The notes beneath the pieces are model-generated. The model did no database searches, had not been told where the DNA came from, and was given only the letters and a program-made list of their open reading frames with translations. From Bacillota bacterium (GTDB lineage: Bacteria > Bacillota_E > RBS10-35 > JAJYVN01), in assembly GCA_021846605.1 (NCBI GenBank), contig JAJZWQ010000063.1, positions 1 through 15,993 of the forward strand: DNA of 15,993 nucleotides, read 5' to 3'. Each line of letters begins with the position of its first letter. Position 1 is the first letter of the stretch. A program made the position numbers and the translations under genes. Shown piece after piece: positions 1-6,770 of this stretch.

Positions 1-126
1 CCAGTTGCGAGACCGGCTTGCCGAAGTACGTCTCCGACGCGGCCTGCACGCCGTAGGCGCCGCTCCCCAGGTAGATCCAGTTCAGGTACATGTCCAGGAT
101 CTGCGCGTGCGTGTAGGTCCGGGCCA
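1..126. repeat. Perfect DNA repeat shared by the two PBP genes (copy A)
   Basis: Bases 1-126 match 3104-3229 with no mismatch. Beyond base 126 the two genes fall to roughly 87 percent identity by eye. The left limit is unknown because the repeat reaches the window edge. It encodes the ILDMYLNWIYLG to SETYFGKPVSQL part of the GT51 domain. Confidence 0.9.
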
Positions 127-658
127 GCTCGATCCCAAGGAGGGCCTCCTTGATCTTGCGCGTCAGCGTATCCTGCGGGGTCAGGTAGAGCTGCTTGGCC
201 AATTGCTGCGTGATCGTGCTCCCGCCCTGCAGCGGGCGCCCCCGCGCGTCGTTCACCGCCGCGCGCAGGATGCCGCGCAGGTTGAAGCCGTGGTCCTGGT
301 AGAAGAAGCGGTCTTCCGAGGCGATGACCGCGTCCTGGACATCCTGGGGGATCTGGCTCAAGGGCACCGCGGTCCGGCTTCCGTTCGTGCTTGAGTTGAT
401 ATAGGTCGGCAGGTCGACCACCGGCTGGCCCGCCGCATCGTAGATGACCGACGTCTGGCCCTCGCTCGCCGCACTCGTCAGCGGCGGCAGGGTCGCGACC
501 GCCTTGGCGACCAGCGACCCGGTCACGGCCACCACCGACAGCACCACGAATCCCGTCATCAGCAGGAGCAATCGTCCCCAATGGAGCCTCCGCACCCGGA
601 CGCCCTCAGTGCGCCCGTTCGCCGCAGACGTGTAGGCGCGCTTGGCGTGGCGAGGCAC
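1..658 (-). CDS. Class A penicillin-binding protein (PBP1A-like), copy 1, 3' part missing
   Basis: Bifunctional peptidoglycan synthase of the cytoplasmic membrane. Only the first 219 codons are present; the gene runs off the left edge. Translation shows a basic cytoplasmic N-terminus, one membrane segment (about residues 33-56) and the start of a glycosyltransferase family 51 domain. Visible motifs are SEDRFFYQDHG (catalytic Glu115), LQGGSTITQQLAKQ, RKIKEA and ILDMYLNWIYLGSGAYG. The transpeptidase half would lie outside the window. The GTG start at 658 is chosen because a purine-rich AAAGGGGGAGG lies just upstream and the same start context (GTG CCT CGC CAC) occurs in the complete paralogue at 3782. 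The two proteins align without gaps through the GT51 motifs; the N-terminal tail (about residues 5-25) and a loop near residues 80-90 differ. It lies 298 bp behind the paralogue, after a terminator-like hairpin, so it may be transcribed separately. The family assignment is firm; whether the full gene is intact cannot be seen. Confidence 0.93.
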   Translation of the reverse strand, partial: MPRHAKRAYTSAANGRTEGVRVRRLHWGRLLLLMTGFVVLSVVAVTGSLVAKAVATLPPLTSAASEGQTSVIYDAAGQPVVDLPTYINSSTNGSRTAVPLSQIPQDVQDAVIASEDRFFYQDHGFNLRGILRAAVNDARGRPLQGGSTITQQLAKQLYLTPQDTLTRKIKEALLGIELARTYTHAQILDMYLNWIYLGSGAYGVQAASETYFGKPVSQL

Positions 659-767
659 AAGCCTCCCCCTTTCCTCCGATGGACCGCGGCTGGACGGCGG
701 CCCCGACCGACCGGAAAGGGCCCACATGGCCCCCCAGGGTCGGCCGTCCGTCCCGTTGCCCCTCTCA

Positions 768-776
768 CCTATACCA
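768..776 (-). promoter_or_regulatory. Possible extended -10 promoter for PBP copy 1
   Basis: On the minus strand the sequence reads TGGTATAGG, an extended -10 form (TGn followed by TATAGG), about 110 bp before the GTG at 658. No good -35 hexamer sits 16-18 bp upstream. It lies between the hairpin behind the complete PBP gene and copy 1, where a promoter would be expected. The rest of this 298-bp gap shows no gene. This is weak evidence. Confidence 0.25.
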
Positions 777-912
777 TTTCGCGCGCAAGCCGCACGTTGT
801 GGCGGAAAGACCCAGATTGGGGGCCGTCATGGCCGGCGCATGGGCGCCTTGGCCTCGGCGGTGGGAGCGGGGCACAGCGGGAATCGGTGGTTGAAATTAC
901 AAGGTGGCCCAT

Positions 913-948
913 GCGGCGGCGCGGTCCCGGCGGGGATCGCGCCGCCGC
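913..948 (-). terminator. GC-rich hairpin behind the complete class A PBP gene
   Basis: A perfect 11-bp inverted repeat (GCGGCGGCGCG / CGCGCCGCCGC) with a 14-base loop begins 9 bp after the TAG stop at 957-959. On the minus strand it is followed, after about ten bases, by a T-containing stretch (CCTTGTAATTTC), not an immediate T-run. The position fits an end-of-operon terminator, but the missing U-tract means it could instead protect the mRNA 3' end. Confidence 0.45.
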
Positions 949-956
949 GGCCGAGC

Positions 957-3782
957 CTAGCCGGGCGGCAGCTTCTCGGCGAAAACTGCCCCCACCTTCT
1001 GTCCGGTGTTCATATCCACGATCGCCGCCGCGCCGGAGACGTTCGCCGTGAAAGAGACCGTCACCGACCCCTGCGCCGGCACCACCACCGCCCGCTGGTA
1101 TCCGGTCAACGCCAGGGCGTGCGGCTGGCCGTTGGACGAGGAGAACTGGATTTGGGCCACCTGCCCCAGCGGCACGCAGAGGGAGTTCGGCGAGAGCGTA
1201 CCGCCCGCCCCAACCGTGAGCTTCCAGTCCACCGTGCAGGTCGCCGGCTGCGTGGTGGTCACCGGCGTGCCCGACGGCGTGCCGCCGGACGACGAACCGG
1301 AGGCGGTGGCCGACGGGGGCACAGAGGGCAGGCCCGGCCCCTGGCACCAGGCCGTGGGCGGCGCCAGCCGCAGGTCATAGGGCAGGAACTGTTGCCAATT
1401 GCTGGTGGGAGGCGTCACCTCTGTGGCGATCTGTTTCGCCCAGGCCGTCGTGTAGGTGGTGCCGAGCTTCAGGTAGACCTTGGTCACCGGGGTGCCGGTG
1501 CATCCCTGCCGCCACAGGCTGTTCCCCTGCTGCGGATCCACCTTCACCTGCTCCCAGAGCGGGTTGGTCTGCGTCGGCTGCGTCCCGGCCACAAACCACT
1601 CCTCGCGGATGTACTTGGCCGGCGTCAACGGCCCCGGCTTGGCCACGTGCCACGCCGGCGCGTAGATGTCGACGGGGGCCTTGACGATGCCGGGCGGTTC
1701 GGTGAAGTGCACCGGCGTCTGGCCCTGCAGGGCCGCATCCATCACCGCCTTGGAAATCGGTCCCGCCACCAGGTCGCCAAACATGTTGGGGTTGGGGAGC
1801 GGGTAGTTCTGCCCCACAAAGACCGCGCTTGTGTACAGCGGCGTGTATGCCATGTACCACGCCTGGCGATCGCTGTTGGTCGTCCCGGTCTTGGCCGCCT
1901 CCGGCCAGCAGGGACCGGTGATGGTCAGGGTACAGCCGCCCTGGATCAGATCCTGTACCTGGCCGTCGTAGCCGGTGCCCCAGTTCGTCCCGTAGATGTT
2001 GTCGTTGTTGTTCACGGTCCAGCCCACGTCCGGCTGGGGCATGTCCACGGTCTCCAGCATCTTGGTCATCACGTAGGCGACCCGCGGGTCCAGCACGGGC
2101 GTCCGCTGCGGCAGCACGTTCAGCAGCACGTTGCCGTTGGGGCCCACCACCTGGGTGATGAAGCGCGGCGTCACGCGCTGCCCGCCGTTGGCGATCGTCG
2201 CGTAGGCGTCGGCCATCTCCAGCGGCGTGCAGCAACCCACCGTCCCCCCCAGCGCCACGGAGAGGTGGTTGTTGGCAGACAGATTGAGGTCCACCAATCC
2301 CAGCTTCTGTGCCTCGGTCACCCCGAAGGAGATGCCCACCTTGTTCAGGACCTGCACCGCCAGAGTGTTCACCGAACGCCGCAGGCCCCCCGTGAAGGTG
2401 GTGAGCCCCTCGTAGAGCTGGTTGTAGTCCGTAGGGGCATAGACCTGACCCGGACCCGGGGTGTACACGTGCACCGCGTCCATGACCGTGGTGCCGGCCG
2501 TGTAGCCCTTCAAGAGCGCGGGGATGTAGTCCACCAGCGGCTTGATGGCGCTCCCGGTCTGCTCCTCGGCCGTGGTGGCCAGGTCCTTGGCTCCATTCGA
2601 ATATGACCGTGCGCCGATGACCGCCAGGACGTCGCCGTTGCTCTGGTTCATCATCACCACGGCCGCCTGCATCGGGTCGCTCACGGTCTTGCCGTTCACC
2701 GTCACCTGCGGCGCGGTCGCGGTCGGGAACTGGCTGTGCATCTCCTGGGTGACCGCCGCCTGCGCCGCGTCATACACCGCGGGGTTCAGCGCCGTGTAGA
2801 TCTTCAGACCGCCGCTGAAGACCTGCTGCGGCGTGAAGTGGTACTGGTTCTCCAAGAGATCGACCACGTGCTGGGTGTACCACGGATACGGGTCGCTCGA
2901 TGATGCCTGGTTGGCGGATGGGGACAGCACGCCCAACGGCTGCGCCTCGGCGGCCTTGGCCTGCGCCGCGGTGACATAGTGCTGCTGCGCCATCAGCGCC
3001 AGCACCGTGTTCCGTCGCTGCAGGGCGTACGTCGGGTTCACCTGCGGGTCGTAGCTGGTGGGCGCCGGGGGCAGGCCGCCCAGTAGCGCCGCCTGCGCCA
3101 GGTCCAGTTGCGAGACCGGCTTGCCGAAGTACGTCTCCGACGCGGCCTGCACGCCGTAGGCGCCGCTCCCCAGGTAGATCCAGTTCAGGTACATGTCCAG
3201 GATCTGCGCGTGCGTGTAGGTCCGGGCCAACTCGATCGCGAGGATGGCCTCCTTGATCTTGCGCGTCAGCGTGTCCCGCGAGGTCAGGTACATCTGCTTG
3301 GCCAGCTGCTGCGTGATCGTGCTCCCGCCCTGCAGCGCACCCCCCCCCGCGTCGTGCACCGCCGCCCGCAGGATGCCCCGGATGTTGATGCCGTGGTCCT
3401 GGTAGAAAAAGCGGTCTTCCGAGGCGATGACGGCGTCCTGCAGGGTCTTGGGGATCTCGCTCAGAGCCACGGGAGTCCGGTTCCCGGGGACTCCGGTGGG
3501 CCCCATGCCGCTGATATACGTGGGGAGGGCCACCACCGGCTGCCCCGCCGCATCATAGATCACCGATGTTTGTCCCTCGCTGTGCGGCGGGTTGGCCAAC
3601 GAGGGCAGGGTCGCCACCGCCTTGGCGATCAGGTCCCCGCTGACCGCCGCCACCAGGAGCACGACCACCCCGACCATCAGCAGGAAGAGCCGGCCCCAGT
3701 GGAGCCGCCGCCGGCGGCGCGCCTTCTTCGGGGCCCTCTCCTTCCGCGCCGGGGTTGTCGTCCGCTTGACGTGGCGAGGCAC
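957..3782 (-). CDS. Class A penicillin-binding protein (PBP1A-like), copy 2, with a cupredoxin-like C-terminal domain
   Basis: A 941-residue bifunctional peptidoglycan glycosyltransferase and transpeptidase. Order: Arg/Lys-rich cytoplasmic tail (1-30), membrane anchor (about 32-53), GT51 domain with EDRFF (catalytic Glu122), GGSTITQQ (152-159), RKIKE (174-178) and ILDMYLNWIYLG (194-205). The transpeptidase domain has SAIK (nucleophile Ser411, Lys414), SVN (470-472) and KTGTT (631-635), so both activities look intact. A Ser/Gly/Thr/Pro-rich linker follows, then a beta-rich tail (about 848-941) reading as cupredoxin-like. The tail has a conserved-looking His888 and two cysteines (849, 869) but no Cys/His/Met copper-ligand set at its end. 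The GTG start at 3782 has AAAGGGGGAGG directly upstream. It lies 118 bp behind the UPF0182 gene with no convincing promoter between, so it is probably in the same operon. A run of nine C on the plus strand (3340-3348) encodes glycines before the GGSTITQQ motif. Family and catalytic motifs are certain; the tail assignment is my reading. Confidence 0.96.
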   Translation of the reverse strand: MPRHVKRTTTPARKERAPKKARRRRRLHWGRLFLLMVGVVVLLVAAVSGDLIAKAVATLPSLANPPHSEGQTSVIYDAAGQPVVALPTYISGMGPTGVPGNRTPVALSEIPKTLQDAVIASEDRFFYQDHGINIRGILRAAVHDAGGGALQGGSTITQQLAKQMYLTSRDTLTRKIKEAILAIELARTYTHAQILDMYLNWIYLGSGAYGVQAASETYFGKPVSQLDLAQAALLGGLPPAPTSYDPQVNPTYALQRRNTVLALMAQQHYVTAAQAKAAEAQPLGVLSPSANQASSSDPYPWYTQHVVDLLENQYHFTPQQVFSGGLKIYTALNPAVYDAAQAAVTQEMHSQFPTATAPQVTVNGKTVSDPMQAAVVMMNQSNGDVLAVIGARSYSNGAKDLATTAEEQTGSAIKPLVDYIPALLKGYTAGTTVMDAVHVYTPGPGQVYAPTDYNQLYEGLTTFTGGLRRSVNTLAVQVLNKVGISFGVTEAQKLGLVDLNLSANNHLSVALGGTVGCCTPLEMADAYATIANGGQRVTPRFITQVVGPNGNVLLNVLPQRTPVLDPRVAYVMTKMLETVDMPQPDVGWTVNNNDNIYGTNWGTGYDGQVQDLIQGGCTLTITGPCWPEAAKTGTTNSDRQAWYMAYTPLYTSAVFVGQNYPLPNPNMFGDLVAGPISKAVMDAALQGQTPVHFTEPPGIVKAPVDIYAPAWHVAKPGPLTPAKYIREEWFVAGTQPTQTNPLWEQVKVDPQQGNSLWRQGCTGTPVTKVYLKLGTTYTTAWAKQIATEVTPPTSNWQQFLPYDLRLAPPTAWCQGPGLPSVPPSATASGSSSGGTPSGTPVTTTQPATCTVDWKLTVGAGGTLSPNSLCVPLGQVAQIQFSSSNGQPHALALTGYQRAVVVPAQGSVTVSFTANVSGAAAIVDMNTGQKVGAVFAEKLPPG
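3104..3229. repeat. Perfect DNA repeat shared by the two PBP genes (copy B)
   Basis: Identical to bases 1-126 and lies within the GT51 domain of the complete PBP. See the repeat at 1-126. Confidence 0.9.
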
Positions 3783-3900
3783 GAGCCTCCCCCTTTCCCC
3801 ACATGGGTCTGCATATCAATGGCGATGGGACAGGGCGCGACCACTCCGCGGCGCCAGGCCCGCGTGGCACAGCCATCGTCCACCCCGCTGCGGGTCCCAG

Positions 3901-6747
3901 CTATCCCGCCGCACCGGTCCCCGTTCCGCTCCCCAGACCCGCCCCGACCCCGGAGGTGGAACTGGTGCTCGAACTTGCCGTCGAGCTGGAACTGGAACCC
4001 CCGCCGAGCAGCTTGCCGAGCGCGGCGATGCTCTGGCCGTAACTGGCGAAGTTGCCCTGCTTCAGCGCCGCCTCGGCCTGCGCAAAGAGCGCCTGCGCCT
4101 CATGCAACTCCTGGCTGAGTGCGCTCGCCCCCGACGTGCTGCCGGTGGTGGGCGGGCTTCCGGACGATTGAGACGACCCCGTCGCCACGGTGGTTCCCGT
4201 GATCTGGCCCGCGTTCAGGCTCGACCACGGCAGCTTGCCAAAGATCTGGACCAGGGCCTGGTCCAGCGAATCCCCGACCGCGATCTGCTGCCCGTTGTAG
4301 TCCACCACGACGCGCCGCAGCGCCGGCAACTGGGTGGCGGTCGCCTCTTCATACAGCGGTTCGACGTAGATGAAGCTGTCGCGGATGGGGATGGTCAACA
4401 TGTTCCCCCGGTACACGGTCGCCCCTCCCTGGCTCCAGAGCGTGAGAATGTCTGCGACGGTTGGATCCTGGTTGATCTGCGCCTCGATCTGCAGCGGTCC
4501 GTACACCTGCTGGCCCTTCGGGAACTCGTAGGCCACCACCTGTCCGTACCGCGATCCGTCGCTGAACGCCGCCATCCAGGATACCATGTTGTCGCGCGCC
4601 CCACTGCCGGTGGAGATCGGGGTGAACGGTTCCATGAGCACGAACTGCGGGGTCTTGATGTTGGGGAACTGCATGACGACGTAGTACGGCTTCACCGCGC
4701 TGGGCGTCTGGCCGATGATCTGCTGGGCGACGCTCCACTGGTCCTCATGATTGTAGAAGACCTCGGGATCCGTCATGTGGTACGTGGCATACATCTGCGC
4801 CTGCATCGTGAAGAGGTCCTTGGCGTAGCGCAGGTGCTGCTGCAAGGCCGCGGGCATGTCCTGGATCGGTTGGATGACTCCCGGAAAGATCTTTTCAATG
4901 GTCTGCAGGATCGGGTCGGTGGGATCGACCGCATAGAAGCGCACCTTGCCGGTATACGCGTTGACCGTGATCTTGACGGAGTTGCGCAGGTAGTTGACCC
5001 CTCCGGACGTCGGCGTGGAATACGGGTAGTACTGCGACTCCGTGTATCCGTTGACCATCCAGTACAGCTGACCGTTGGCGATCACGGCATAGGGGTGCGT
5101 GCCATACTGCAGGAAGGCGCCACCGACCATCTCCGGCAGCCGCTGGTTGATCGAGCGGTAGATCATGGCCCGCGTGTTGGGCGCGATGTCGTTCGTCAGC
5201 ATGGGGTTGTAGCTGTTGGCCCACAGCGAGAACGCCAAGCGGCTCCAGAAGCCGCCGATGGGGATCCCACCCGTGCCCTTGTACTGCGTGTACACGTCCT
5301 GGCTGCCGCTGGGGTAATCAAACGCGGGCTTCTTGCCGTCGACGATGGCGTAGACGTTGCTCTGCAGCCCGTAGTAGATCGACGGTTCCTTGAGGGTCAG
5401 ACCCACTGTACTCGTATCGTTAATGTTCTGCATCCAGAAGTTGGGCACGCCCTCGGGGCCGATCTGCGACGATGGGATGATCACGACGCCGTAGCCGTGC
5501 GTGTAGACGAGGTGGCGGTTCACCCAGGTCTCATTGGGCAGGGCGTTGTAGTCGATCTCACGCGGGGCGATCAGCACCTGGCGGTACTCGCCGTTCACCG
5601 TGTAGCGGTCGACGCGCATGGGATCGAAGCTGTAATAGGACCGCAGCCCCTGCAGTTGCTGGAAGGCCGGGCTGGCGATGCTGCCGTCCCACAGGCGGAT
5701 GTTGCGGAAGGTGGCGCGGTAGTTCGTCAGGTCCGTCGAATTCAAGTTCGTCTCCACAGGGAAGCTCTGCAGGTTGATGCCGCTCAACCCGAAGGCGGTC
5801 CGGGTCATGGTGATGTTGCGTAGGATGTAGGGCTTCTCCAGGGCGTACTGGCTGGGCTTGACCACCAGATTCTCCATCACCGTGGGCAGGAGGGAGCCGA
5901 AGACCACCGAGATCCCCGCCAGGCCGGCCACTCCCCACCCCATCCAGCGCAAGCTCCCACCCAGGGCGCTGGTGGTCGCCGCGGCGGCCGCCAGCAGCGC
6001 CACGACACTCAGGACCCAGAGCACCGGGAGCGACACGTGCACGTCGACCCAGCCGGCGCCGAAGGAGATGCCCCGGCTGGAGTAATCCAGGTTCCAGGCA
6101 TCCAGGCGGTAGCCGATGGCCTTGAGGGTCAGATACGCGGCCACCACGATGCCCAGGTGCAGGCGCGCCCCGGGGTGCACCTGCAGGCGGCCGTCCATCG
6201 CGGTCAGCCACCCGGCGCCCCAGTAGATGGCCAGGGCCGAGAGCCCTGCCAGCCACAGCAGGAGCCCGAACGAGGTGTACAGCATGTGCAGGAAGGGCAG
6301 CGTGAACACGAAGAAGCCGACGTTGCGCCCGAACTGCGGGTCGACCTGCTTGAACGGCGTGGCGTGCACGAAGTACTGCACGGTCGGCCACTGCGTGGAG
6401 AAGATCCATCCCGCCAGGAGCCCCACGGCGATCGCCAACCAGAGGGAGACCGCGCGCGGCATGGTGGTCCGACGCTCCAGGCCCAAGCCGACGACGTTGG
6501 GTCCCAGCCTCTGCCGGGCGGAGATTGCCGGCAGCGCCACGCGCAGGTTGAGGTACGTGGCCACGGCGAACACCAGGCCGCCCGCCACGCCAGTATACAG
6601 TTCGCTGAGCACGGGCTTCCAGAACAGCACGGGGTAGCCCAGGTGCTTCAGCCAGACCAGGTGCACCTCCGCCACCGCGAAGTGGCGGAAGAAGAGATAG
6701 GCAACGATCAGCGCGACCAGAGTTCCCCAGATCCGGTATCTGCCCAC
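3901..6747 (-). CDS. UPF0182 (COG1615) family integral membrane protein
   Basis: A 948-residue member of a family of unknown function found in Actinobacteria, Firmicutes, cyanobacteria and relatives. The N-terminal third has seven predicted membrane segments (about 6-22, 50-71, 99-117, 158-178, 196-213, 239-262, 269-287). A large extracytoplasmic part follows, with family stretches such as NVYAIVDGKKPAFDYPSG and RYAKDLFTMQAQMYATYHM. The end holds a short helical repeat (ALFAQAEAALKQGNFASYG) and a low-complexity Ser/Thr/Gly tail of about 50 residues. The GTG start at 6747 is preceded by AGGGAGG at a good distance (8 bp). The start lies 23 bp after the stop of the PASTA PBP gene and the end is 118 bp before a class A PBP gene. 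This places it inside a peptidoglycan-synthesis operon and suggests, but does not prove, an envelope-assembly role. Length and topology are normal for the family. Confidence 0.95.
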   Translation of the reverse strand: MGRYRIWGTLVALIVAYLFFRHFAVAEVHLVWLKHLGYPVLFWKPVLSELYTGVAGGLVFAVATYLNLRVALPAISARQRLGPNVVGLGLERRTTMPRAVSLWLAIAVGLLAGWIFSTQWPTVQYFVHATPFKQVDPQFGRNVGFFVFTLPFLHMLYTSFGLLLWLAGLSALAIYWGAGWLTAMDGRLQVHPGARLHLGIVVAAYLTLKAIGYRLDAWNLDYSSRGISFGAGWVDVHVSLPVLWVLSVVALLAAAAATTSALGGSLRWMGWGVAGLAGISVVFGSLLPTVMENLVVKPSQYALEKPYILRNITMTRTAFGLSGINLQSFPVETNLNSTDLTNYRATFRNIRLWDGSIASPAFQQLQGLRSYYSFDPMRVDRYTVNGEYRQVLIAPREIDYNALPNETWVNRHLVYTHGYGVVIIPSSQIGPEGVPNFWMQNINDTSTVGLTLKEPSIYYGLQSNVYAIVDGKKPAFDYPSGSQDVYTQYKGTGGIPIGGFWSRLAFSLWANSYNPMLTNDIAPNTRAMIYRSINQRLPEMVGGAFLQYGTHPYAVIANGQLYWMVNGYTESQYYPYSTPTSGGVNYLRNSVKITVNAYTGKVRFYAVDPTDPILQTIEKIFPGVIQPIQDMPAALQQHLRYAKDLFTMQAQMYATYHMTDPEVFYNHEDQWSVAQQIIGQTPSAVKPYYVVMQFPNIKTPQFVLMEPFTPISTGSGARDNMVSWMAAFSDGSRYGQVVAYEFPKGQQVYGPLQIEAQINQDPTVADILTLWSQGGATVYRGNMLTIPIRDSFIYVEPLYEEATATQLPALRRVVVDYNGQQIAVGDSLDQALVQIFGKLPWSSLNAGQITGTTVATGSSQSSGSPPTTGSTSGASALSQELHEAQALFAQAEAALKQGNFASYGQSIAALGKLLGGGSSSSSTASSSTSSTSGVGAGLGSGTGTGAAG

Positions 6748-6770
6748 GGTTCAGCCTCCCTGGCGGGCGT

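Noticed and set aside
642..2606. Long plus-strand open frame of 654 codons opposite the class A PBP gene
   Set aside because: It lies antisense to a gene with intact catalytic motifs, its translation is Arg/Gly/His-rich with no domain, and such mirror frames are common in GC-rich DNA.
3592..5823. Plus-strand frame of 743 codons opposite the UPF0182 and PBP genes
   Set aside because: It crosses two convincing minus-strand genes and their gap, with an Arg/Asp/Val-rich translation and no recognisable motif. It is a compositional shadow.
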